A stretch of DNA of 64,000 nt from Stramonita haemastoma (Eukaryota > Mollusca > Gastropoda > Neogastropoda > Muricidae), in the NCBI GenBank assembly GCA_030674155.1, contig CM060318.1, forward strand, positions 85,509,365 to 85,573,364. The letters are read 5' to 3'. The stretch's first letter is position 1. The number at the start of each line of letters is the position of its first letter. Shown piece after piece: positions 1 through 42,915 of the stretch. Below the pieces are notes generated by a model. That model was given only the letters and a program-made list of their open reading frames with translations, was not told where the DNA came from and made no database searches. The position numbers and the translations under genes were made by a program.

Positions 1-2
1 AA

Positions 3-260
3 ACTATTTACACTTTATACAATACTCTCTATCAAACTGTTAAAGGAGATGTTTTTGTTGATTGCAAGCCTGTACATTTAATCAGAAATCCAGATCGATC
101 TGTGAAAACTAACTTCCACTGTATGTGTCGTCTGCTTCAGTCGTGCGCTGTTATGGACGCGGGTAGCGGCATGCCCTCGCCTCTAGGGCCTATGTTGAGA
201 CGATTTTTGAAAATAATTGTAAACTTGAGATGTAAAAGAACCTGCCTAGCTTGTCGGATG
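3..260 (+). other. Open reading frame running in from the window edge
   Basis: One frame (bases 3, 6, 9...) is open from the window edge to a TAG near 258-260, about 85 codons without an initiating start inside the window. It contains readable stretches such as KGDVFVDCKPVHL and HCMCRLLQSC and several CpG-containing codons, unlike the AT-rich DNA around it. It could be the last coding part of an upstream gene or a decayed repeat. I recognise no family. The following 260-360 is AT-rich and holds no further coding signal. Confidence 0.25.
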
Positions 261-360
261 TAGATAAGTTTCTAAATCCGATTGCTTGTTGTATATAACG
301 ATTGTTTTTTTGTGATTGCACAGACTCGTACAAAATCTTGAAAATTAAATCAAGCGGATC

Positions 361-372
361 CCCCCCCCCCCC

Positions 373-444
<72 letters not shown>
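361..444. repeat. Poly-C plus (CT)n microsatellite
   Basis: A run of about 14 C is followed directly by about 39 CT dinucleotides. Reading frames through it give only repeated Arg/Glu on the minus strand and are artefacts. Confidence 0.95.
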
Positions 445-449
<5 letters not shown>

Positions 450-1060
450 AGAAGTCAAATAGACTTAAAATTTGAAGTTTCAAACTCTTCCGATGGCACA
501 AATTAATGTTGAGAGAAAAGCCAAAAAAAGTGCCCCCCCCCCCTTTTTTTTTTCCCTTCTTTTTATTGTCAGTGTTGTGAGCCAAGGGCTACTTACAGTG
601 CTAGTATTACATGGGCAGCTGTTGCTTATTCAGGTACCGTTTTTTGGAAAAATACTTTTTCTTGGCCGCACCTTATTTGTATTTCAGTTTTGCAGCTTAC
701 AAAATAATAGCCAAGAGCATGAAAAATCCCTCCCCCACCTTTTCACCCTGCAAAACTATCTAGTCTATTCTTCTATCCCAGCCCAAAACTACCTCAGACC
801 AGGAAAACCACAGATTTTGGACCAGGACTATACAATTTTTTTTTCAAACCTAACCATTGAGGAGGAAGTGGGTTGCTTCAAAAGAAAAGAAATAATTTAC
901 TATGAACTCTGATATTTGATGTTGCTTGTTTTGTGTGTGTGTGTATGTGTGGGGGGGGGGGGGGGGGGAGGAGAGAAAGATAGAGATTGACAGTTTATAT
1001 TGACAGTTTGTGACCCAATGATTAAAACAATTATGACAGCCCAAAACTACATAGTTTCTT
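445..1060. other. Non-coding flank, no gene seen
   Basis: The stretch has homopolymer runs (C and T near 533-551, G near 951-968) and AT-rich sequence. A 146-codon plus-strand frame (472-912) starts inside the repeat flank, runs through homopolymers and shows no domain; I do not call it a gene. Confidence 0.6.
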
Positions 1061-1061
1061 G

Positions 1062-1282
1062 CTACTCTTAGGAAAAATGGAACAGGATTAAACATGTGTG
1101 CAAAATGTTCTGCGTGCGTTCGCACATGGGGCCTCGGTTTATAGTATCATGCAAAGGACTTAATAGGGGAGTGGAGTCAGCACTGATGTTATTTCCAGGG
1201 GAAAACTCTCCTCAAACGGTAATCGAACCCAGGTCATCAAATTGTGAGCGCACTGTTCTGTCTATTAGGCTATTCGGTCCCC
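1062..1282 (-). repeat. tRNA-derived SINE (family A), minus strand
   Basis: Read on the minus strand, it has a tRNA-like head (pol III A-box region near 1260-1280, B box near 1220-1230 containing GGTTCGATTACC) and a body with AGTGCTGACTCCACTCC. The same body is recognisable at 7,790-8,101 and 48,184-48,502. The head end abuts a GT array. This copy is truncated or diverged at its 3' end. Confidence 0.8.
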
Positions 1283-1334
1283 ATGTGTGTGTGTGTGTAT
1301 GTGTGCGCGCACGTGCGTGCGTGCGTGCATGTGT

Positions 1335-1367
<33 letters not shown>
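1283..1367. repeat. (GT)n compound microsatellite
   Basis: Alternating GT with a GCGCGCACGTGCGTGCGTGC interruption near 1305-1327, then pure GT to about 1366. Confidence 0.95.
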
Positions 1368-1368
<1 letters not shown>

Positions 1369-1702
1369 GGTTTTCCTGTTCACAAGTGTGTACGTCACAG
1401 CTCATGACAAAGGATGAATTAAGAAAAAGGACATTTTCTCATCTGAAGTGCAGCAGTTTAAATTGATAAGTGAAACAAAAATTTAATGATGGGGAAAAAA
1501 AGAGATTGACTGGCCAGGAAAAAGAGAAAGACAAGAGAAATGAGGAAAAGAAAAGAGACAAACAGGAAGTAGAGAGTTCAGTGTTGGAGTTAATAACACT
1601 CTAGCAGAGCAAAAGGTCAGACTGAAACCACCTCACTAGTTAATGGCATGCTTTCAAGAAGCAAACTGGACTACTTATTTTATGCACACACGATGCACGA
1701 TG

Positions 1703-1704
1703 CA

Positions 1705-1783
<79 letters not shown>

Positions 1784-1895
1784 ACACACACAGAGACACA
1801 CACACACACACACACACACACAACACACACACACACACACACACCCCACACACATCAACACACACGCATGCACACACACACACACATGCATACAT
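1703..1895. repeat. (AC)n compound microsatellite
   Basis: Almost 190 bp of AC with AGAC, AACAC and ACCCC interruptions. All open frames here (poly Thr-His, poly Cys-Val) are products of the repeat. From 1896 to 2240 I see no gene. Confidence 0.95.
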
Positions 1896-2240
1896 GTATA
1901 TACAATATGACATGTATGTATGCATCCAGACATGCATGCACACAGTCATGCACTTGTATACTACTGGTATAGAGTCTGCCTTTGAGTATTTTGTTTTATC
2001 TCTTGATTGTGCTGCTTGCAGTTTATTGTAAACAGAAATATCACTCTTATCATTTTTTCCTTATCAGCCATTCTTTTCACTTCTTTTTTCATTCAGTTTT
2101 CACTTTGAAGTATTTGACTTTGAATAGACAGATCTGTGTATTATGGCAGAACATCCTGCACTGGTCTTTTATAAAACTGAAGAACTTGCCTTGTCTTCCA
2201 TGTATTGACCAAACTTGTGTGATGTTTTCATCATAGACGA

Positions 2241-2640
2241 TCTAGGCCTGGTTAAGTGGTTATGGCATCCGTTGCTTATCCAAGGGTTGTGGGTTTAAAT
2301 CCCTTAGTTTTGCAGCCACGAGGTTGAATCTTTTCAGACTCAACACTTGTGCAGGCTCCACACCCCTTCTGGTCCTTCAGATAACTTTACATTATAATAC
2401 TGAGGTCCTACACACCATTATATGTGAGGTGAGACAATCTTGCATGCATGTTAAATCCCATTCGACCCACCTTTTAAAGAAGAGTGAGTAGGCCACCAGT
2501 TGGCAGGAACGGATAACAAAATAAGCACGATATTATGATTAGATGTCCTAAGAGACAGGGTGTGACAACTTTGATTGTGGAAAAATGGTTTTTATAAGGA
2601 AAAATCTCATCATTGGTAAAAATTGGAGTTCTAGTGAAGA
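2241..2640 (+). repeat. tRNA-derived SINE (family B), diverged
   Basis: The head reads GGTTAAGTGGTTATGGCATC with a B-box-like GGTTGTGGGTTTAAATCCC near 2284-2302. The distal part contains ATCTCATCATTGGT, the family B 3' module also seen at 14,340, 19,690 and (reversed) 41,430. Divergence is high, so it is an old insertion. Confidence 0.7.
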
Positions 2641-2717
2641 AAGGAAGAAAAAGATGACAGCAGATCATAGGAAATAAAGGATAAAATGTAGGAAGTGTTC
2701 ATAGAGTACTTTTTATA

Positions 2718-4264
2718 ATAATGATAATAATAATAATGATACATGGAATTTATATAGCGCTATATCTTCAAAAACAAATCAAAGTGCTTGCATTCAACCT
2801 ATATAACATACAAGCAATCAATGATAATTAATAGTTTTAGCAAATTCGAATGTATATTATATGCATGCTCGCACGCACACATGTGTACATACTTATAGAG
2901 GTTATATACACTTTGGCAGGATGAAGGGAATTTCATATGTTGAAGGCAGGGACAGAAAGGAGATGGAAACAGAAGGTGAAAATCTTAGGTTTGAAATAAA
3001 TGTGTCTTGAGGTTGGATTTTTAAAAGTGTCATATGTAGGCTTTTGCCGAAGGGAGAGAGGGAGGTTATTCCAGATTGATGGACCAGAAATAGAGAATGA
3101 GCGGCAGCCAACGGTAGATAGGTTGAATCTAGGTATTCTTGAGGATAAGGTATTTACAGCCAAGCGGAGGGAACGAGGTGTGTGCAAGTAAAGACATTCA
3201 CAGAGATAAGAGGGTGCTGTTTTGTGGAGACATTTGTAACAGAGGGTACTGATCTTGTAGTTAGTTTACTCTCTGTGGTACCGGCAGCGGTGGAGAGATT
3301 GCAAAAGAGGGGTAATGTGCTCAGAATTTTATCTTTCGGAGGACCAGTCGAGCTGCAGAGTTTTGTACACATTGAAGGGAATGGATAGATGATGCTGGCA
3401 GACCAGCCAAAAGAGAATTGCAATAGTCCAGACGTGAAAGAATAAGAGAAGTGACAAGTTTTGATGTTGCATCAGTGGACAGGTACTTTCCAAATTGCAC
3501 TAAAACGCCGTAGTTGATAGCAGCATGACTGACAGGTCTGGGTGATGAATTTTTGCATGGAGAGTGTGTTGTCATAATGACCCCTAGATACTTGACAGCA
3601 CTGGATAGAGGGACTGATGTATTGCCGAATTCTATTGAAGTTTTTGTGATGGAAGACAGTTTGTGTTTGGTGCCTACAAGCATGGCTTCGGTTTTTACCT
3701 GCGTTTAGTTGTAACTTGTTCTGTTTCTTCCAGTTTTGGATATCTTGAAAGCAGTAGGACATATTTGTCAAGAGAGAAGGAAGATTTTCATGATTATCAC
3801 TGCTTAGAATCTGAGAGTCGTCTGCATAAAAGTGATGGTTGATCTGATGATGGTAAATGATATGTGACAGTCACAGTGGAGCAGTATGGAGAGTGACGAG
3901 AACAGGGCCTAGAACAAATCCTTGAGGGACTCCGCATTCTAGTTTGGTTTGGTATGGAGTGAATCTTGTTTGTAAACTGCAACAGTTTGGAATCGGTCTG
4001 TAAACTAAACCAGGTGAGGGCAGTGCCTTTAATACCAAAAGTGTTTTGGAGACGGGAGAGAAGAATTGAATGGTCTATAGTGTTGAATGCTGCAGATAAG
4101 TCGAGAAGAGTGAGAAGGGAGATTTTCCCTATGTCAGAAGCATGGAGAAGCGTGTTTAAGGTGTGGACTACAGTGGCTTTGGTGCTGTGGTTGATGCAGT
4201 AGGCAGACTGGAGCAGGGGAATGAGACTATTTTTTATACCCTTATGCTTGCACTCATACTTCAT
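2718..4264 (-). mobile_element. L2/CR1-type LINE fragment, decayed
   Basis: On the minus strand, broken frames give reverse transcriptase motifs: LLDLSAAFNTIDHSILL (near 4,110), a catalytic FYADDSQIL in another frame (near 3,805-3,835), the post-catalytic LSRLDYCNSLLAGLP and QNSAARLV (3,330-3,450), and the C-terminal RSFSISGPSIWNNLPLSLR (2,990-3,110). The 3' end carries the typical tail: a block containing TATAGCGCTATAT (about 2,750) followed by an ATT-rich microsatellite (2,715-2,740). Frameshifts and stops separate these blocks, so it is a dead, 5'-truncated copy. L2/CR1 assignment rests on these motifs and the tail. Confidence 0.88.
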
Positions 4265-5164
4265 GTGTTGCTGCTATGTTCTATGGTATTTTGATCAAAT
4301 AAAACTGTTTAAACTGAAGTGTACATGTCTTACCAGCATTTTACAAACTTTTGATAAAAGGGGATCAGGTGCTTGTGGACCATGAAGAGATGATTAGCAC
4401 TATGTCAGTAACCTGAGGTTGATTTCACTGGGGGATTGAGGCACCTTGTACATGAATGCGTATTAATTTTTTTATGTTTGCTTTTTCTGTACATACTGAT
4501 TATTGTTTTCATGCGTGCCTAGGTCATGTTTATGTCAGATTTTTTTTCTTCTTTGCAAGCAGAACTGAGTGCTTGAAGTTTTATGAAAATAGAATCTAGT
4601 CTGTATCATTTGTAGATTTTGTTGAGTGTACATGTAATCATGAATAAAGTAGTGTGTAGATGTAAGCGTGTGGGTGCGTCTGTTCATATTGTAAGAAGAC
4701 TTTCAAAGGAATGATGATTAATTAGGAACGTTATGAAAGAAGCCTTAATTAATATACGAGTAATCTTAGTTTAGACTGAACCAGTAATTCATTTCATGCC
4801 CTGAAGGATAGAGTATGTTTGCTTTGATTGAAAGCAGATTGTAGACTTGAAGCAACTTGACAAGAGGTATGAAAAATGGTTATTTACATTCAGAGAAATT
4901 TGCTTTAGATGTAGCTTTTGCTTAGGTTTTAGACACGTGCTGAATTTATTCATCTGGAAACTTCAAGTGTAAAATTCTTTTGATCAGATTTATATAAAAA
5001 AAAATATTAGCTGTCCCAGTGTCAGAAGGAAAGTTTTTAATCATTCCCCCAACCGTACAACTTGAATATTAGACCAAAGCAAAAACATTTTAGATCATTT
5101 TCAGTTGACAGTGTTTTCATTAGTTTTGATGGTGTTGGAAAAATACTTCTGCATTTTTTGTGAT
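4265..5164. other. Intergenic, no gene seen
   Basis: AT-rich DNA without long frames. AATAAA hexamers occur near 4,299 and 4,642, so an upstream transcript could end here, but no coding exon supports that. Confidence 0.5.
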
Positions 5165-6260
5165 ATGATAATAGTAATAATAATAATGTATGGAATTTGT
5201 AAATAATGCTGAATCTTGTAAAGCAACAGACCAAACTGCTTACATTCAAGTCATTTACATCCATGCAATCAGTCAAAAATAAGATGATGGGCACAACACA
5301 CTTAGGCAGGGAGGTGGAGACGGGGTTGACTAAAAAAGTATGGATAGATTATGAGGGGGGTAGATATTAGATAGGAAATAAATGTGTTTTGATGCTGGAT
5401 TAAAAAGTATCAAACATACCAGCCGCCATGGCGCAGTGGTTAGCGCCGTGGATTCCGGACTGGAAGGTCGCGGGTTCGAATCCCATAAGTCATAGGGATT
5501 TTTTCGGGCTCCGGCCGGCTCCTACCCAGAGTGAGTGTGCTTTGGGCTCAGTGGGGAGACTGGGACCACACAGTCGAGCTTCATCCACTTTACGGATGCG
5601 AATTTGAGAGTGTTGCTCAAATTACCTGACCAACACTGCAGGTGTCTGTATCTCTCGGGCCTGGTTGACGCCGGGATATATTATGACAGTAAGCGTAGAG
5701 AACAACCCTGTCAAGTAGTCTCAAAGCGGATGCACCTCCACAGCAGCATCATTACATCATCCTCATCATCATTGATCATCATGCAATAATAAAAATTGCC
5801 TCTGATTCGGTGGCCTCCGTTGCTCTGGTCTCATGGTGACCTCAGATTCGGTTTCCCCATACGCTTCTGTGCCTGTGGTGAATTTGTGTCAAAGCCTTTG
5901 GGGTTGGGGGTTCGTGGGGAGGCGGTCGTTGGAGGGACGTTGTGGTGGTCGCCACCTTGGGTGGGTGACTCACTCAGTCTGGCTCCGCGACTGAGCTAAT
6001 ACTGTCGTTAGTAGGGGGCTTAGTAGGTGGTGTCCTGCGTATGTTAGCTCAGAACAGGCACCACTGAACACCACCAAAGTGACCCAGCAGAAGTGCAGGG
6101 CCCCTCTGGCTGGTGGCCCCGCGGCGGCCTAATATTGATGGGCTCCCTGTGGACTCCCGACCCGGGGGGTGAGATACAACGAATCTGGGTATGGCTGTGG
6201 CGGGGAGATTGAAATGAGCGGCGTGGGAACAGCAGTACGGGAGCGTCACAGAAGATGAAG

Positions 6261-6295
<35 letters not shown>

Positions 6296-6965
6296 TCAAA
6301 CATTAGATAGGAAATAAATGTGTTTTGAGGCTGGATTTGAAAGTATCAGACATAGACATTTGGCGAAGGGATATCTATAGGGATTCCAGGTCCATTAGGA
6401 CCCCAAACAGAGAAAGAGCCATGGTCGACAGTGGTTTGTTTGAACCTGGATGGTTGAAAGCACAGAGTATCCGCAGCTGAGTGAAAGGAATGGGATGAAT
6501 TGTATAGGTGAAGACAGTTGCAGCGATAAGAGGGAGCAGATTTGTGGAGACATTTAAAGCAAAGAGTACTAATGTTATATGTCACTCTTTATGAGACAGG
6601 CAGCCAGTGAAGAGATCGCAAGAGAGGAGTGATGAGTTCAGATTTTTTTTCTTTTTAGGACTAATTGAACAGCTTAGTTCTGTAGGTGTTGAAGGGAGTA
6701 GATGGACAATGCTGGTAGACTAGCCAAGAAAGAATTACAGAAGTCTAAATGTGAGAGAATGAGAGATGTGACAAGTGTGGATGTTGCATTAGTGGACAGA
6801 TACTTGCAAATTGCGCTTATGCCCCATAATTGATAGTAGCAAGTCTAGCAAGTCTGGGTGGTGATTTTTTGCATAGAGAATGTGTTGTCTATAACACCAC
6901 CTAGATATTTCATGGAGCTGGAGAGAGGGACTGATATTTTGTCAATTTTTATTGAAGTTGTTGAG
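5165..6965 (-). mobile_element. Second L2/CR1-type LINE fragment, split by a SINE
   Basis: This is a second decayed copy of the element at 2,718-4,264. It has the same tail block (5,165-5,260, ATT repeats then a diverged copy of the block), the sequence AGATAGGAAATAAATGTG, and, beyond the inserted SINE, minus-strand coding with CLHKSAPSY, ADTLCFQPSRFKQTTVDHG and FSVWGPN (6,346-6,585). Further sequence to about 6,965 parallels the first copy (for example GTGGACAGATACTT near 6,793, against 3,476). The piece 5,368-5,417 is partly repeated after the SINE (6,303-6,350), so the locus was rearranged locally. Confidence 0.82.
5418..6290 (+). mobile_element. Long (about 870 bp) tRNA-derived SINE with target-site duplication
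   Basis: The head is tRNA-like: GGCGCAGTGGTTAGCGCCG (A box, about 5,430) and GGGTTCGAATCCC (B box, about 5,473). The end is a run of about 30 A (6,265-6,292). The flanking sequence AAAAAGTATCAAACAT occurs at 5,402-5,417 and again directly after the A tail, ending 6,303: a 16-bp target-site duplication showing LINE-type retrotransposition. An internal A-rich stretch near 5,770-5,800 suggests a composite of two units. The right half (from about 5,818) is homologous to 51,665-52,130. Open frames inside it are not genes. Confidence 0.88.
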
Positions 6966-7789
6966 GTTATATTATACAGCCTTTTAAGAATTTTCTTAAT
7001 CAGAGTTAACTATATTTACTAAAAACAAGAAAGTGATAACAATATAAAAAAAAACCTTATGAATAATAGTTATTTGCTTTATAGAAGATGGAGGTGTGGG
7101 TGGGTATTCCATGGGTGCATGGCGGCTTGCTTGTGAGCATGTATGTGTGTGCGTGGGTGTGCGCGTGTGTGCCCGCCCTCATGCAAAAGGTAATATCGGT
7201 CAAACCACAAGGGTGCAGTTGTAAGTAAATGCTACACTGAATGCAGTCTTAACTTAGTGAAACATTCTGAGCTGTACAGACCTTACCAGTTAGTGTTAAT
7301 GTCTACCTCTCAACTTTAACTTAAGCCACCGTCCCACGCACCAATATGGTGAACAGGATTGTAGATAAGTGTTACAGGCGTGTGTGAGTCACGTGAAAGC
7401 ATAACCACCACAAGTGCTCTGTCAGCTCATCTCATGCATGTAAAGGTGAAACAGAATAGTCTGCACTGGGGAGGAATGTATGTAGAGGGGCAGGCCTGCT
7501 CTTCTTTTTCACTAGAAAGAATGTGGCAGAGCCGGGTGGGTTGGCATTGTGCAGTCAGATTTGATCCACTGTTTGGGTTCTTTGATTGCCCTGTTGCACG
7601 TTGGGGGAAAAGGGTGTTGTGAAAGGGCCGGAACATATGTCAGGTGGTTCTCAGAAGGAAGCTTCTTTTTAAACACTGAGGAAAAGGATTGTGCATGTAT
7701 AGAAGAAAAAAGAAAAAAAATGTTTGAGACATCTTTTTTCAGAGAGAGAGAGAGAGATTTAGATTTTGATTTTATTCTTTTATATCAAG
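6966..7789. other. Intergenic, no gene seen
   Basis: Only short frames occur (for example 7,380-7,622), with no recognisable domain, splice context or codon bias. A GA array lies at 7,740-7,756. Confidence 0.5.
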
Positions 7790-8101
7790 GATAATGGAAT
7801 AAGCACCCTTGTGCTTTTTTACATCCAGTCCCCGTGTATTTGCAGTTTTGTAAAGTCATCTGTTCCCACCGGCACACGAATGGCCTACTCTTATGAAAAG
7901 CAGAACAGGATTTAATGTGTGCGCAAGATGTTCTGCGTGCATTCGCACACGGGACCTCGGTTTAAAGTCTCATCCGAAAGACTTTTGGGGAGTGGAGTCA
8001 GCACTGATTAACTCCAGGAGAAAAATCTCCTCGGCCAGAATCGAACCCAGGTCGTCAAATTGCCAGCGCAATGTTCTGACCACTAGGCTATCCGCCCCCC
8101 C
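7790..8101 (-). repeat. tRNA-derived SINE (family A), near full length
   Basis: Read on the minus strand: head GGATAGCCTAGTGGTCAGAA (near 8,074-8,093), B box GGGTTCGATTC (near 8,040-8,050), body AATCAGTGCTGACTCCACTC, and a 3' end with GGGACTGGATGTAAAAAAGC (7,810-7,835). It closely matches 48,184-48,502. It is the best reference copy of the family in this window. Confidence 0.9.
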
Positions 8102-8489
8102 AGGAGAGAGAGAGAGAGAGAGAGGGATGATGAAAAAGAAGTTTAAAAGGAAAAATTTAGATAAAGGATTTTTTTTCTCTTTCAGTGTAAATGCAGGAAG
8201 ATATTTTGCATGACTCAAGTGATTATTTTGGATTTTTTGTTTTTATTCTTTCATTGTAAATGCAGGAAGAAATTGCCCTTGACTCAGGTGATCATTTTTG
8301 CCAGCTGTCAGTTCTGTCTGAGAGTCAGTCACTTTTAATCATTTGGTTGTAAGGTGAACAGTGATCAGTCATTTCATCTGGGATTATGCTTTTTATGGTG
8401 GTGGTTGTTGTTGGTTTGATTAGTTTTGTTTGTTTTGGTTATGGAAATGTTACTGGCTTATTTTCTCTCAACAGCTGCTTGAACACCAC

Positions 8490-8598
8490 TTACACACACA
8501 CACACACCACACATCACACCACAACACACACAACACACTACAATACACACACCACACACCACACCATGCCACACCACACCACACCACACCACACCACA

Positions 8599-8640
<42 letters not shown>
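8490..8640. repeat. (AC)n and (ACACC)n microsatellite
   Basis: Mixed ACACC pentamers (8,510-8,600) followed by a pure AC run to 8,639. Frames here are repeat artefacts. Confidence 0.95.
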
Positions 8641-8644
<4 letters not shown>

Positions 8645-9958
8645 AACATCCCTGTGGTGTTAAATGTGGAAAAAGAACAAGGACTTCTATTGTGTGGACA
8701 AGAAATCAACATGTTTTCGTTAGTGAGTTTCACTTACTGCTCCTGAAATCTTCCTGTTTAAGTATATACATCATTCGTCTTGTCATCTGTCAATGAGACA
8801 TGCTTGACTGCTTTACAAGCAGGCTTGATTGGAGCATTATGTTGTCAGATGTATATATACATGGGGATCACATCTGTTGCCAGGGCTGTAAACTGTAATA
8901 CATTTCAAACAAGCATCTAGGTTTTCGTTTGAGCTTTGTTTTATTCAGTTAGATCATGGTAGGGAGGGATAGATCAAGCACAATCAGTGTAGAGGATTGG
9001 GTTGGTTAGAATAAATAAGAGAGAAAGTCTGACATGCAGACAGACAGACTGATAGACAGACCAGCAATAGGCAGTAGAGCAGAATAGTTGGTCAGTAAGT
9101 TTCTCTCTCTGTTTCTTTGCTTCAATGTGTGTCTCTGTCTCTGCTCCCCCACCCTGCTCTGTCTCTGTCTGTCTGTCTGCCTCTGTCTGTCTGTCTCTGT
9201 CTCTCAAACTTTTACTATAGCCTTTAGTTTCATTTAGTTTAGTTTCCTTTGCATTATGAAAAAAAGTATAAGTCTATACTACAAAAAAACACAAAAAACA
9301 GACTTTTCTAAGAAATAACAACATAGAGAAAGAGACAAAGACATAGATTGTGCATAAAAACAACCAGCAGGTTGTTAAAACAATGACATAGTTAAAATAC
9401 AACTTAAACTATGATGCAATTGCTGGCTTCTTGGTTCAGTCATCATACTCCAATGTCAGTACTTTTCTTGAGTACTTGAGGAAGATTCCTCAATTGGAAT
9501 TAAAAGCAGACATGTCCCAAAAACTCAGCATTTAGCAACATATGTTTTTAAATCATGTTCGTCTATTTAGCAATATCAGATTGTAAGCTCTTTCCATTAA
9601 GAACAAAATGATTTTATCCCTGATCAGGAGTATACTGTGTGGAGAAGAAAGGAACCAACCAACCACAGTGGATGAACATACTGAAGCCAAGTTTACAGGC
9701 TGAGGGAGGGGAGAAATGATGCAAAACATGTGGGGCTTGTCACCAGAATTAGATTTCACCGCAGGTTGTTTATACATGTAGAGTGTCAGTAACCAGAAGT
9801 TATGTGTGATGGATAGGCATACTTCTCCTTCCGGCCCACATTCACTTCCGTTTTTATTGAAAGTGATTTGGTAAGTGGGTGATGCCAGTGAACCATATAC
9901 CTGAGTGTTTTTGGTTATTTTAGGTATGTAAATTTTCATTTTTGTTTCAGAGTCCAAG
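8641..9958. other. Flank upstream of the villin first coding exon
   Basis: No coding exon seen. A TCTG-type simple repeat lies at 9,110-9,205. The last bases, TTTTTGTTTCAG (9,939-9,950), form a strong splice acceptor, and AGTCCAAG (9,951-9,958) is the 5'UTR part of the first coding exon. The non-coding first exon and promoter must lie further upstream; I could not place them. Confidence 0.6.

Positions 9959-42915
<32,957 letters not shown>

Noticed and set aside
1640..2031. Several overlapping frames of 89-127 codons encoding Thr-His or Cys-Val repeats
   Set aside because: They are translations of the AC/GT array on both strands; the same holds at 8.4, 13.0, 17.2, 21.0, 28.0, 29.1, 30.1, 35.2, 37.5, 47.5, 52.8 and 58.6 kb.
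2902..4264. Minus-strand protein-coding gene
   Set aside because: The motifs are reverse transcriptase and LINE C-terminal sequence, split by frameshifts; it is a dead L2/CR1 copy, not a host gene.
5424..5490. tRNA gene
   Set aside because: A and B boxes are present, but no acceptor-stem pairing follows, and the sequence continues into a long body with an A tail and target-site duplication: a SINE head. The same applies to the heads at 7,790-8,101, 13,974 and 48,184.
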